From: Helicostylum pulchrum
Lineage: Eukaryota > Mucoromycota > Mucoromycetes > Mucorales > Mucoraceae
Assembly (NCBI GenBank): GCA_025677825.1
Contig: JAIXMO010000058.1
Coordinates: 104,775-168,774 of the forward strand
Length of the DNA: 64,000 nt
Direction: 5' to 3'
Positions within the stretch are counted from its first letter, which is position 1. Each line of letters opens with the position of its first letter. Under the pieces are notes generated by a model. The model made no database searches and was not told the origin of the DNA. It was given only the letters and a program-made list of their open reading frames with translations. A program made the translations under genes and the position numbers. Positions 1-13,272 of this stretch are shown one piece after another.

Positions 1-220
1 TCTTACATGTACGTATTTATCAAATAAGTAAAAAATAAAAAAATAAAAAAAAAGGATTTTTGTATATAAAATTATAATGTTTTAGTTCTACGATCATCTA
101 AAGATAAGGATAAATTTGAAAAAAAAAAAAAAAAAAAAATATACATGAAAAAAATATAGCTTTTTTTTGTTTTGTGGGAGAGGGAAAAAAAAAAGGATAG
201 GAGGTTTATATAAAAGAAAT

Positions 221-2129
221 TTACAACTTGACTTGCTTTCTGAGTTGTTCCTTGTAAGCATTGATGGTACCCTGGAAAGGTTGGACAAGACCATTTTCAC
301 AACGCCAGATTTCTTTTGCAACTTGCGAGATCAAACGGAAATCGTGAGAAACAAGAACAACACCACCAGTGAAACGGTTAATAGCATCAGCAAGTGAATC
401 AATGGACTCCATATCCAAATGATTAGTAGGTTCATCCAATAAGATAATATGAGGACGCATTACTGCTAATTCGGCGAATACAAGACGAGACTTGAGACCA
501 TCAGACAAAGTACCGATAAGAGAAGTTTGATGAGTACCGGTCAAACCATAGCGACCGAGTTGTTGACGCCAGTAAGATAAATCAGAACCCTCAGTAGGGA
601 ACTTGTTACGCATATAATCGATAGGGTTAAGGTTGTTATCGAGTTGATCGTTAGAGTGCTGAGAGTATTTACCGAGCTTCAAGGAAGTATGCTTTTGAAT
701 ACGACCACCAGTAGGTACGAGTTCGTTATCCATTAACTTGAGTAAAGTAGACTTACCAGCACCATTGGGACCGACCAAAGCAATACGAGAATCCATATCA
801 ATACCTAATTCAAGGTGTCTATAAAGACAGTTTTCCATTTTACCATCCCAAGAGAAAGAGACATCTTGGAAAGCAAGAACAGGGGGAGGAAGCTTAACCA
901 CATCAGTGAAGGAGAACTTGAAAGCTAAAGGATTCTCAACCTTTTCAATAAGACCAGCAGCCTCCATCTTGTCAATAATCTTTTGCTTGGACTTGGCTTG
1001 TCTAACCAAATTAGCATAAGTACCAGCGGAAGCAATGAACTTCTTGATATGAGCAATTTCTTCTTGTTGCTTAGCATAAGCCTTGGATTGGTTAACTTCG
1101 TTTTCTTCCTTGGTCTTGATGAAAGTATCGTAGTTACCACCATAGTAAAGAAGCTTACGCTTGTGGTCCAAATGCATCATGTTGGAACAGACACCGTTCA
1201 AGAAATCTTGAGAATGAGAAACAATGATAAGAATACGATCATAGGTCTTCAAGTATTCTTCAAGCCATACAGTAGCCTCCAAATCCAAATGATTAGTAGG
1301 TTCATCCAAAAGCAACAAAGTAGGCTTAATGAAAAGGGCACGGGCCAAAGCAACTCTCATTCTCCAACCACCAGACATATCCTTGGTCTTCTTCTTCATT
1401 TGAAGAGCACTGAAACCCAAACCAGATAAAAGAGTACAAGCTCTAGTTTCGAAAGTAGCGGGATCCATTTGTTCGATACGTTCATAAATATCATCTAATA
1501 ATGGGTTATCACCTCCGTCTTCTTCACCAAGAATTTCCTCAACCTTCTTTTCAAGACGAGCAACTTCCTTTTGAGCAGACATAATAACAGATTCAACAGC
1601 GTTGAACTCGGAAGGTTCTGCTTCTTGGTTTAAGAGGTAGATCTATACACACATGAATATTAGTACCTGACTTGGAAAATATTTTTTTTTCTAGATGCTT
1701 CCATCTTTCTTCTTCTCCTCCTCCTTTTTCGTATATGTTTATATAATAACTTACATCAATGTGGTCAGGAATCTCGATATCACGACCAGCAAGAGAGGCC
1801 AAGAAAGTAGATTTACCAGAACCGTTAGAACCGATAAGACCATAACGTCTACCGAAATTGAGTTCAATGTTGGCATTATCAATTAAGACACGACCATGGA
1901 AATTGAGAGAGTAAGAATGAATCTTAATATCTCTACTTCTTTCTTGAGAAGTATAAACACCAGTAGCAGTACGATCAGTACTGATCTTGAGATTAGAAAC
2001 ATCCAACTCATCTGAAGAGTTGTTGGTGGACTCTAAAGGAGTATTCTTTCCTGAAGAAGCAGGTGTACCCTTCTTGGCAGCTCTAGCTGCGAGACGCTTG
2101 GCTTTAGAAGCAGACATGGCACCACTCAT
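221..2129 (-). CDS. ARB1: ABCF-family ATPase, ARB1/ABCF2 type
   Basis: Two exons, 2129-1755 and 1642-221, join in phase to 598 residues, close to the roughly 610 of yeast Arb1. The start is the first ATG giving the basic N-terminal tail (SAKRLAARAAKKG-like); an upstream in-frame ATG at 2180 only adds a low-complexity run. Two ABC ATPase domains without membrane segments: first Walker A GSNGSGKST, first signature MSGGW, first Walker B LLLLDEPTNHLDLEA; second Walker A GPNGAGKST, second signature as LSDGL, second Walker B ILLDEPTNHLDMES. The linker DHIDIYLLNQEAEPSE spans the intron and is typical of the family. Arb1 is a cytoplasmic/nuclear shuttling factor in 40S and 60S ribosome biogenesis (established for yeast). 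A TGACGT site lies 92 bp upstream. Degenerate second signature is a normal ABCF trait. Confidence 0.95.
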
Positions 2130-2571
2130 TTTATTAAAGTTATTAAAGTGTTTAAAAAAAAAAGAAAAAAGAATAATCAAAAAAAAAAAACTTTTTTTTT
2201 TCTACTCTAAAACAGTAAAGTGACGTTTAAATTAAACCAATATCATTGGCTAAAAGAATTAACCTAAATTCCCTAATGATAAGCAGAAAAGCCTTCCCCT
2301 AGTTTTCAAATCTGCTGCGGTTTGCAAGTGAACCCAGTTTAGCTATGTCATGAGTGTAACAATATTTTATTCTTATCTTGTAATAAAATACAGATCCCTC
2401 CTTAAAAAAAAAGACTTTGTCTAATTAGCCTTGGGTAGGCTTTTTTCTCATCTAAACTCAGAATTCATCTTTTTTATTTAGCACAGAAAAATTTTCTTTT
2501 TCTTTTTAAACGTCATAGATGTAAGATCTGCCATATCAGTGCCTAAGTATTTTTTTTACAGTTGAAACCCG

Positions 2572-2602
<31 letters not shown>

Positions 2603-3188
2603 CGCACACACACACGCACACACACGCGCACACACATACTCTGTCCATTTTATTTGAAACATAAAGCTTCAGTGGACCAACAAGATCCTATTTTAGAAAT
2701 ATTATTTCAAATTCAGCCCCTTACGCTTTACCAAAAGAGATTTTACTGCTTTAAAATAAAGAGCTTCTTTATAAAATATACATATACATTCGTAGGTTTG
2801 GTTTCCAGTAGTAGTATTATTGCTCTCAATGTTCTAGATACAGAGCTATGTAGTTTAGAAAATTCTGTTTTTTTTTTTTTATATACATATATGTATATAT
2901 CTGTATCGTTTCCTAAAAACGAGAGACCAAATAACTTGTATAGACCCCTCCTTCTGTAGTACAACCAATTGAATCAGAAACAAATAACCTTCCAAGCATA
3001 TAATTTCTTTCTTCGTATACTATATGGTCAATTAGAAGCAAATGATACAGTGCGCGTTTTTAGCCCGAAAACAATTTTTTTCATACAAGCCTTAATATTA
3101 CAGAGTAAATTTATTCAATACCAGTCGCATAAAGTAAGTTTTTTTGGTTACACCTGAAAAAAAAATGTGGCTTTTTCCCCCTTTTTTT
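2130..3188. other. Intergenic region upstream of ARB1, with T-run and CA microsatellite
   Basis: No supported gene. TGACGT at 2221-2226 may serve the ARB1 promoter. A 24-base T run (2572-2595) runs straight into an interrupted CA/CG-containing dinucleotide repeat (2596-2638). Small open frames at 2654-3157 are AT-rich, without domain or splice support. Confidence 0.6.
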
Positions 3189-4230
3189 TCAAGTTAAATT
3201 GATTACAGAAGAATCTGAGTCACTGCTATCCATAATACTAGAACTATCGTTTGATGGTTCTTGGTCTAAATCAAATGAAATGCCGTCTTCTACTAGCTTG
3301 TTTCGTAGTTTAGAAGCTTTAATTAAATCACCCCAAACCAGCAGTTTCGCACAATTAGGGCAGTATCCATACACTGGTACACCTTGATCGGAAAAATCTT
3401 TAGATAGACAACTGACATGGCTTGTCATATCATTACATAAATCACATAGTACATAGTCTAGGGCATTATCCTTTTTTGTTTGTAAGTATCAACTATAGTA
3501 TTTTATCCCTAAAAAAATACAAACCTTTTCTATCGACTCAGAACATATGTAACAATGCATAGGCTCGATATCTGGTATTTGAAAGGTGTCTAAAATATCT
3601 TTTTCTGCGACACACTCAAAATTTGAATCAGAAATACTTTTGTCTAAAATAATATCAACTTACCCATTATTCTATTTCGCTTAACTAGATCCTGTATCGG
3701 ACCTACCGACCAAGACATTTGTTTTGGTAAACTAACGCCATCCAAGAACATGGATTGCATAGTCGGCTGGACAAATCGGAGCTTCAGTGGTAGCAAAGAA
3801 AATGGACTTGTATTTAATAGCAATTGTACTGCTCTCACTTTTGTCAGGACCGAATTTACGCCTCTACAGCTCTTTAATCTTGCTTTAAATATATCTGTAT
3901 TGGCTACGCATTTTATATGTCGACTTTGTAATGGTTTTTGCCACGCACATTCAAATTGGAGTGCGTGTTTTCTACTAGGAAATCCATATATAACGAGTAT
4001 ATGTTCCCTTTTTATACATATTTGTAAGTAAATAAATTTTTGGGTTTACTCTTTTTTTTTTTGTACCATGGTCTTAATTTTCGTGTACGATAAGCGCCTT
4101 GTGTTATTTCACCATTATGTTGCCTTAAACGACGAATAGGGTCAGGTGTTGAACCAACGTATGTCTTATTGGTATGCTCTTCCTGTAAAGACCGGATCAA
4201 GTAACAGCTATAGAATGAACAATACGACAT
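3189..4230 (-). CDS. SLX1: Structure-specific endonuclease subunit SLX1 (GIY-YIG)
   Basis: Four exons (4230-4067, 4007-3664, 3604-3525, 3470-3189) give 289 residues in one frame. The N-terminus [11 protein letters not shown] plus [20 protein letters not shown] is the SLX1 GIY-YIG nuclease core, with the catalytic Tyr/Arg/His region present; the completed Trp-Glu after KLRP crosses the first intron. The C-terminus carries the Cys/His-rich RING/PHD-like finger ([38 protein letters not shown]) that binds the SLX4 scaffold. With SLX4 it cuts branched DNA (flaps, replication forks, Holliday junctions) in the nucleus; this is family knowledge. The acidic, Ser/Asp-rich tail is species-specific. Intron 2 is assigned with the acceptor at 3605-3606 because a nearer AG would leave only 20 nt. 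Confidence 0.9.
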
Positions 4231-4352
4231 GCTAAAAAGAGAGAAAAAAGAAAAACAGAAAGAAAATACAGATTCAGTTACTTTAAAGTCCTCTCTCTTT
4301 TTTTTTTTTTTTTTCTTTTTCTTCTTTTTCAAAAAAAAGTAAATAAATACAG

Positions 4353-6034
<1,682 letters not shown>

Positions 6035-6756
6035 GCCCCCCCCCCCCCCTTTCCCCTTTTTTTTTAAATGTATACACCATTTCCACAAATTGCTACTGGA
6101 AACACAATTGTAAATAAATTTGGGCCTGGTAAAAAATAATAATAAAAAAAACACTTTTAAAGGTATTATACCTCTCCGAACAAATAGAAATCATCACTTT
6201 TTACGAACAAAAACCATTATTCATACTTATGATGTAACATATTTGAACGAAGAAACCTGATAATAAAATTTTAACCAAATAACTTTTATAAACTACTGAA
6301 TATATACAACTAATGAGCGTTAAGTTTTATTTATGTCCATTATTGGTTTTTTTTTACAGCTGTTCATTTTTTGGGCGTAAGACAAGAAAATACTTTCTTT
6401 TTTTTTTTTTTTTTTTTTTCTCTGCTAAATTTCATAAACAAATGTCTTGCCCGTTCTTCGCTCAGTCGTCCGTAAACCCCTCAAGTATTGCAAGAACTTC
6501 GACTCACCTCTTCGTTCTGTCCGTCCCTTTTGCTGTTTGTTATATTATTTTCCAAGTAACTTTTTCATTTCCTTTTCTTTGTTATTTTATTACGAATAAA
6601 AAGTTCACTGAAATAAAACACACAAATGTAAAAATATATACATATATCTTTTTTTATTTACGCAAGTATATCAAAATGTGAGTGTGGATGTTTTACGTAA
6701 GTTTATATATATTATTATTTCGTAGGTGTCGCTGTTTTTTTTTTTTTTTTGCGAGT
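6035..6756. other. Intergenic region between convergent genes
   Basis: Contains only 3' flanks: a C run right after the HOG1 stop (about 6036-6048), several T runs and AT-rich sequence. The open frame at 6313-6681 is low-complexity and has no motif. No gene seen. Confidence 0.6.
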
Positions 6757-8763
6757 TCAATCAATATCCATATCTGAATCACCTTGCTCTTCCGTATTTA
6801 CATTACTAATATTATTTGCCATTGCATTCTCAAGCCGTACACACTTGCTTAACAATTTTGCTCGTAAATCCGTCAATTTGACACTGGATCTTTTAATGAA
6901 TCCAGGAGCGGGTATATTACGATAATTAACTGTGTCACGTTGCCAGTGCAATATATTCATCCAATCCACATCACGCATCATGTCTCTTTCAAATGCAGTA
7001 AACATCATCTTTTGTCGACTGATGTCTGTTGGGTTCTTGTTCTGCAGCTACAGTGTTAAAATTATACATGCTAAATAAAACATAAGAGAGAAAAAAACTT
7101 ACCAATTCCTTCATTCGTTCTTCTTTATCTTTAGTTCTTAATTGTTTAGCATGAATATTAAATTCACGTAACCTTTGTAATCGTCTTTCTGCTTCAATAC
7201 GCTCATTTTCCAATCGAATACGTTCCTCTCGTTCAAACTTTTCTTGTTTTTCACGTTCCTCTTGATCTCGAAGTCTAGCGCCATTTTTAATTTGACTATA
7301 GATTTCGGTAATGTCAAAGCCTTTAGGTTGCTCTTTTGGTTTAGGAGGAGGTGGAGGAGGAGAAATCCTTGGCGTAGTATGTAATGGTTGTGTATAAGGG
7401 ATAGATGGTTCTGTAGGCTTTCGATTCGTATGGACAGGAAGTTTTGGTAATGGTAAAGTAGGTACATTCTTTGCAAGTGCAAGCCATTTATCATGATTAT
7501 GTAAAACTGGTTCCGCTTTAGATTTTGGAGAAGGTAATCTTCCAATAGCTAATTTGGGTCGGGTAGGTTCCTTGGAAAGTGCTAATCCCGGTGTCTTTGT
7601 TGTTGTTGTTGTCGTTGTTGTTGTAGTTATTGGTTTAGGTGGTTCCTTTGATAAAGCTAATCCAGGTGCTTTGGTTTGTTTTGAAGGTGTAATGGATATT
7701 TTAAGTCGATTATTGTTATTATTATTACCAGCTGGTGTGCTAGAATTGGATGAAGATTCTTGATCCTTATTTTTGGTTGTGATTTTTAATCTTAAAATAT
7801 TTGATCGACCTATGCACACACGAAAAAAAAAAGTTAAACACACGTATAAATAAACTCCCTAATCGAGTTAATGGTTTTTTTTTTACCAGGAGTCGAAGTG
7901 CTGTTACTATTAATAGAATGATTTACAGTTTCGTTTGCAATAGGTGGTGGTGGTGGTGGTGGTGGTAGTGGCGGTTGTGATGCTACCATATGTGCTACTG
8001 GTGGTAATGGTAATGATGATGGTGGTGCTGGTGGTGGCAGTGGTTTTTGTGATGGCTGTTGTGATGGTTGTGGTACAGGTGACTGTGTAGAAATCTCGTG
8101 AATTGTTGAATTGATAATTACACCTATAAAATACATATATAAACATTGGAATACGATCAAAACCATATATACAAAACTTACCTTTTTCTGCAGTACGTTG
8201 CTTTTTAGAAACCTTTTTGCCTTTAGATTTAGTATGATGTAATTTTTCCCACGTCTTTTCAAATACTTGTTCCAATTGATGCCCATACAAATTGATTTCA
8301 TGCTCAGGAGGATTATAAGCGTAACAATTTCTAAACATTAATCGAATATCTTCTGCCAATTGATTCTCATGTGTGTATTCACCACTGTATAACTTTTTTT
8401 CGTATGTGGTCATATCCATTGGTTGTTTAATAATATCATAATAATCTGTAGCTCCCCAAGCATCTGCATCCACTGGTTGTTGAAATGGCCAACTAATCGA
8501 AAGGTACTTTGGTTTCTTTAATTCCTTTACAATCGCCTCACATCGTTTAAATTCTTCTTCAGACATCACTGGTGGCGATTGTTCTCGTTCTCGTTTTAAT
8601 GTGTTTGGCTTAGGTAATGATAATTTAACTGTTAATGGTGGCGCTTGTTGTTCAATTACGATTGGTTCTGCAATAGGTGATGGAGGTCGAATGGGTTCTA
8701 CTGGTATCGAACTTTCGTGTACAAGCTGCATATACAGGTTTAAAAATATTAACTTTTTTCTGT

Positions 8764-8794
<31 letters not shown>

Positions 8795-9356
8795 AATAAT
8801 AGAAACTTACATGACTATCCTCTTGGTCTTGAAACAAGTGAGAAACGTTAACATGAGGTGGTACCTTTTTTAATTGACGTTTAAATGACTCTTCCAATCT
8901 TTTAGCATCAATGGTAACGGGATCATAAGGGTTGTTATACAAGTAACAGTTGTCAAATATGAGTTGTATATCAGCCAAGAATGGTTCAATGGAAGGATAA
9001 GCGTTTTGTTTTAATTTGGATTCGACAGTGCCCAAGTCCATGGGATGTTTAATGACATCAAAGTAATCCAGTATATTAAATTTAACGGGATCAACAGGGT
9101 TTTGAAATGCTACCGAACGTTTGTTTCTCTTCAAGACTTTCATTGTGTTTTGGCAAAACTGTAAATCGGAAGGAGACATTCGTATAGGTGGTTGTGGTGG
9201 TGGTGGTGGTGAAGACGAAGTTATATGACTAATTAAATATATATATATATATATTCAATATACTTTGTATTCCCTTTTTTATTGTGTATATTAAACTTAC
9301 GGTTCGTCGTCGTATACTAAACTAGCAAACGGTTTTTTTTGCGATAAATGTGACAT
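6757..9356 (-). CDS. Double-bromodomain (BDF1/BET-like) chromatin protein
   Basis: Six exons (9356-9301, 9228-8811, 8725-8182, 8123-7887, 7809-7103, 7047-6757) join to 750 residues. Bromodomain 1 lies at about 36-135 (DYFDVIKHPMDLGTVESKL, acetyl-lysine-binding Asn in NCYLYN); bromodomain 2 at about 212-320 (WPFQQPVD, IIKQPMDMTTYEKKL, Asn in NCYAYN). Bromodomain 1 has VAF in place of the WPF shelf, a change also tolerated in fungal first bromodomains. After them come poly-Pro and low-complexity linkers, a strongly charged coiled coil (roughly 590-655) and an acidic end. The order of two tandem bromodomains suggests the BET/Bdf1 group that binds acetylated histone H4 and assists TFIID, but I do not see a recognisable ET domain, so the BET label is provisional. 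The last acceptor could be 6 nt further in (also in frame). Confidence 0.85.
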
Positions 9357-9865
9357 TATAATATACTTTTTTTTTTTACAAGTGATATCTTTTTTTATAC
9401 TGTAAACTATAAAAAGAGGAAAAAAGTATGTTTGGGGGTATTTGACAGGAATAAAATGGAATAAAAGAATCTAATGGGTTGTAATCAATTCGATCTTTTT
9501 TAATTCCTTATTGTCAAGATAAAAAAGAAAAAGTTTATTTCACCAGAATAAGAGAAAAAACCAACAATTCCAAATGAATGATGTCAGCAAAAAAAAAAAA
9601 AAAAAAAAAGTTAAAATGGCGCAGGAACTTTTTTAGAGCAAAATATCTAAGTTTATTTACAAGACATAGTGTATTTAAGAAAAAAGAAAAGGAGCATGGT
9701 ATTTAGTAGATAAGTAAGTACATAGTAATTAGCAAGAGATGTATACATGTATAAAAAATGGGTATGTGTAAAATATATAGAAGGCATATGATTTAGTTAA
9801 AGGGATAAGTATTTACAATGGAAGGATTGGAAGTGTGTTTCATACAGATATATATATATTTTTTT
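9357..9865. other. Intergenic region, nothing recognised
   Basis: Holds the promoter side of the bromodomain gene and the 3' side of the next gene. An A run of about 20 (9589-9609) is the only notable feature. Confidence 0.5.
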
Positions 9866-10531
9866 TTACAAAGCATGTCGTAATGGAGATTGTTTTCCCC
9901 AAATAAACTGATCAGTTCTTTTTTTAGTTGACGGTTTTTCTTTATTCATAATAATGTTGTTATTGGAAGCATTGGAAAGTGCAGTCATACGTAAATAATT
10001 TGAGTTTGTTCTAGTATCTCTAATATAACCATGTGTATTAACCCATTTTGGTTGTTGTGCAGATTTATTTTCTATAGTTGCATTAGAATGTTCTATCCAA
10101 TGATGATGGCTATTATGACTTTCTTGTGTTTGTTGATATTGCTTGACAGTCTTGTGACGCCTCTCTCTTTCTGAGTCCATCTTTTTATTGCTACAATCTG
10201 CTTCTTCCAGTTGTCTCTTTTTACTAGTTTCTCTATAGTAATTACGTACATCTTGATTTATATCTTTTTCTTTTGTTAATGCTGTCTTTTTGGTTACTTT
10301 AATAATTGTATGCGCATTATTTCTAATCATCGTTGGTTGCCGCGGTTGCTGATATTGGTTATTACTATGGTGTTGATTACTATGGTGATGAGGTAGCTTG
10401 GATACCAAATTAAATAAAACCTTTTTAATGGTTGACAAGGAAGGTGTAGCTGGATGAGCCATAGTAGAAGCAGTAGTACCAGTAGTAGTATTAGTAGTAG
10501 TAGTAGTAGTAGTAGTAGTAGAAAATCTCAT
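9866..10531 (-). CDS. Hypothetical basic low-complexity protein
   Basis: Single uninterrupted frame of 221 residues; I do not recognise a family. It starts with a poly-Thr/Asn stretch encoded by a long TAG/TAC triplet repeat (about 10486-10520), then has a His/Gln/Asn-rich middle, a basic region (KKTALTKEKD, SERERRHKT) and a C-terminus ending RTDQFIWGKQSPLRHAL. That last stretch is the least repetitive part and the best candidate for a conserved motif. No signal peptide or membrane segment. The frame stays open through both complex and repetitive sequence, and it sits in a dense host-gene block in tandem with its neighbours, so I regard it as probably real but of unknown function. Confidence 0.55.
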   Translation of the reverse strand: MRFSTTTTTTTTTNTTTGTTASTMAHPATPSLSTIKKVLFNLVSKLPHHHSNQHHSNNQYQQPRQPTMIRNNAHTIIKVTKKTALTKEKDINQDVRNYYRETSKKRQLEEADCSNKKMDSERERRHKTVKQYQQTQESHNSHHHWIEHSNATIENKSAQQPKWVNTHGYIRDTRTNSNYLRMTALSNASNNNIIMNKEKPSTKKRTDQFIWGKQSPLRHAL

Positions 10532-10712
10532 TTTTTTTTTAAATAATAATAGTAAAAAGAAAAACGAAAAAAAAAGGTAAAAAAGAAAAAAAAAGCGTTT
10601 TATATATAAAACAGGTAATTGACAAATAATCCAGACCTGGAAGACTTTTTTTATATATAAATATGCACCTTGTCATAACATGGAATTCTATTCTTTTTTT
10701 TCGCCCAAATAT

Positions 10713-11447
10713 TTATCCCCTTAATTTAAGTTTCCAAATTTCCACATCTTCATTACACACCAAATGTTGATGATTCTGTATTATTTTCTTCAAGATCATT
10801 CTTGCATCAAATCCATATAATCTTGCCTTTTCGATAAAACCATTCACAACCACGTCATCTCTTCTTTCCATTGCAATAAAAGTGATTGTTTTACTTGAAG
10901 AATATGCTCGAATACATTTTAATAACGGTTCAACTAACTGAATTTCGTAAATACAGTCAGAAGCTAAAATATAATGAAACTCTTCTGTTTCTAAAATAGG
11001 TAAATTCAACCAATCTAATGATCTCACTTCAATTTTAGGCTTAACTGAAGCATGTTCCGTATGATGTAAATGATACCACCACTGTTGTATATCTTGTATC
11101 GCCGTGTCACAATTATTTAAAAGCACTCGATCGAGAACTTCTGGTAAATCCGTCAAAACTGTATCAAATCCTAACGATGCCATCAATAAACCTCCTAGTC
11201 CACACCCGCTTCCAAGTTCTAGACATTTCTTTTGATTTTTTACTACAACTTCTCCTTGGTCTACTTCAAACTTTGGCTTCTTAATACTTTCAAATAAATA
11301 AAACGCTAATAATTTAGCTGAATCCCAAACTGTTGTACCGTGGTTTTGCGTATTGTTTTGTTGGCTTAAATTTAATGAAAAATTTGGCTCAAATTCAATT
11401 GAAAAAGTCTTTAATAACTTTGTATTATCCGATAAATCTACTTGCAT
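10713..11447 (-). CDS. METTL21-like protein-lysine methyltransferase
   Basis: Intronless frame of 244 residues. The order of motifs is that of the fungal/animal family-16 seven-beta-strand lysine methyltransferases: TTVWDSAKLLAFYL leading into the fold, SAM-binding motif I CLELGSGCGLGG, post-I acidic VLTDLPEVLDRVLLN, and ASDCIYEIQLVEPLL, which holds the D-x-x-Y element characteristic of the METTL21/EFM-type enzymes. Members methylate lysines in elongation factors, VCP/Hsp70 or similar proteins; the sequence does not reveal which substrate. No targeting signal is visible, so a cytosolic enzyme is expected. Length is normal for the family and the frame is intact. Confidence 0.85.
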   Translation of the reverse strand: MQVDLSDNTKLLKTFSIEFEPNFSLNLSQQNNTQNHGTTVWDSAKLLAFYLFESIKKPKFEVDQGEVVVKNQKKCLELGSGCGLGGLLMASLGFDTVLTDLPEVLDRVLLNNCDTAIQDIQQWWYHLHHTEHASVKPKIEVRSLDWLNLPILETEEFHYILASDCIYEIQLVEPLLKCIRAYSSSKTITFIAMERRDDVVVNGFIEKARLYGFDARMILKKIIQNHQHLVCNEDVEIWKLKLRG

Positions 11448-11609
11448 ATTTTTTTTTTTTTTTTTTTTACGCTCTACAGCTCAAGCGTAGTAAAACAAAT
11501 CAAAACATTTTAAAAATTCTTCTTTTATCTAAAAGAAAGAGTAAAGGCAGTCATGTACTATATACTTTAGTTCAACTCAGAAATAAAGACTCAGAAATAT
11601 AAACTTTAA

Positions 11610-12907
11610 TTATTTTTCACCGTACTTTACCATCATTGACATCACTTCATAAATAAGATCAGCCGCTAAAAAAGTAGTCAATTGTGCTTGTGTATCATAC
11701 GCAGGAGCTACTTCCACAATATCCATACCAACAATATTATAATCTTCTAAACTACGGAGAATATATCGCATTTCTCTTGTCAGGAAACCTCCAGTTTCAG
11801 GTGTACCCGTAGCTAGTTATCAATAGTTGTTTAGTTTTATGTACAAAAAAAAAATATTTTCCTTTTAACTGCATATTACCTGGTGCCATGGATGGATCAA
11901 TAACATCGATATCAATTGAGAGATAAACCAATCTATCTTGAGTAGGCCCCAAAATATCTTTAATACGTTGTGAAATACCTTCTACTCCAAGCGTGAAAAT
12001 ATCATTGGCCTTAATCATTTTAAACCCAAGTGCTTCATCACGAGCAATATCATCTTTATCATATAAACTGGATCGAATACCAACATGTAAAGATGTACCA
12101 TTGGTAGTTAATCCTTCATTAGAGGCATGGTATAACGGGTTACCATGATTATATTTTGATCCTTTAGCCTTTACATTATAAATCTCTGGAGACCATGTAT
12201 CCAAATGAGAATCAAAATGAATAACTGATAATGGCTTACCATGTGCATTGCTCATCGCTCTTAATACTGGCAACAAAATGGTATGATCGCCACCAAGTGT
12301 AATTAAACGAGGAATACCTCCATTAATTGCAGATAATGTATCAAGCTTAGGGCGTGATAAGATATACTTTGTATAATCTTCAATTTGGGCCATAGCATGT
12401 TGGCTATCGAAAGGTTCGAATGGAATATCGCCACAATCTACTGCTTTTGCCCAAGACTTGAATGGATTAATACCCAACTCTGTGTTATATCCCTACATGT
12501 AAAAAAGAAAAATACTTATTATCTACTATGTATAACATTTTTTCTTTTTTAATAAAAGGCTTTACCTTGATACGCTTAGATCCCTCTCGAATACCGGAAG
12601 GCCCAAATCTAGCGCCTGTTCTAAAAGTTACGCCAATATCGTAAGGAGCACCAATCACTGCAATGTCATATTCTTCCTTGATACCCTCCTCCCAACACTG
12701 AAGGTAAGGTAAATGTGCAAATGTAGAAATACCGGCAAAGGCTGGTACGTATACATCTTTTTCTAAAATAGGTCTATTAAATGTCACTGGCATTTCAACA
12801 GGTCCTGCAGATAAAGGAATTTGACCGCGTTCTTCGTGATGATGATGACCTGCATGAGCGGTAATAAGCGAAATAAATCCTGCAAGAATTAAACCTTTTA
12901 TAAACAT
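11610..12907 (-). CDS. Agmatinase/arginase-family ureohydrolase with signal peptide
   Basis: Three exons (12907-12566, 12492-11880, 11812-11610) give 385 residues. The two-Mn centre of the ureohydrolase fold is complete: GGDHTI, FDSHLDTW (D-x-H-x-D) and SIDIDVIDPS (D-x-D-x-x-D). The pattern RTGARFGPSGIREGS and TGTPETGG favour agmatinase-type over arginase. I chose the ATG at 12907 because it opens an obvious signal peptide (FIKGLILAGFISLITAHA) followed by a His cluster; an in-frame ATG at 12955 would add a hydrophobic 16-residue extension. A secreted or vacuolar enzyme that releases urea from agmatine or a related guanidino compound is likely. Substrate is inferred from family resemblance only. 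Confidence 0.88.
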
Positions 12908-13100
12908 TAAATATAATAAATAAGCGAGAAAAGAATAGAAAAGTATAATAACCATTAGCTTCTTTTATCCATCTAACTTTTTTTTATTATCAAAACTTCT
13001 TTTTTTTAAAAAAAAATTCTCACGAATGCATTAGGAACAAGACAATCTTGAGGAAACTGTCAGCCAATAATACCTTACATTATTGTTATTTTAACACCCA

Positions 13101-13162
13101 GTTGGGATAACCACTGGGAAAAAAATGCTTCCACCCTCAACTGGTCAATTTATTTGGTCGTC
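13101..13162 (+). repeat. Left terminal inverted repeat of the Tc1-type element
   Basis: Matches the inverted sequence at 20015-20077 with gaps: GTTGG at the outer tip, then TGCTTCCACCCTCAACTGG against TGCGTCCACCTTCAATTGG, then a shared TTGGTCG. Confidence 0.6.
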
Positions 13163-13272
13163 TTAGAGAAATACCTTTTGAATATTAATTTAAAATGCAA
13201 TTTTTTTTTATGAAGACGGCACTGGAAATATTGTTGGCTACAATGTTCAACAAGCACTTACTTTTGTTGACC

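Noticed and set aside
983..1429. 148-codon plus-strand frame across ARB1
   Set aside because: It is the antisense shadow of a well-supported ABCF exon and has no domain of its own.
3643..3663. 20-nt intron in SLX1 using the nearest AG
   Set aside because: Below any plausible intron length; the AG at 3605-3606 gives a good frame and a 59-nt intron.
6313..6681. 122-codon plus-strand frame between HOG1 and the bromodomain gene
   Set aside because: Phe/Lys/Tyr-rich translation of T and A runs; no splice or domain support.
12908..12955. Upstream ATG for the agmatinase-like gene
   Set aside because: Starting at 12955 buries the clear signal peptide behind another hydrophobic stretch; kept as an alternative only.
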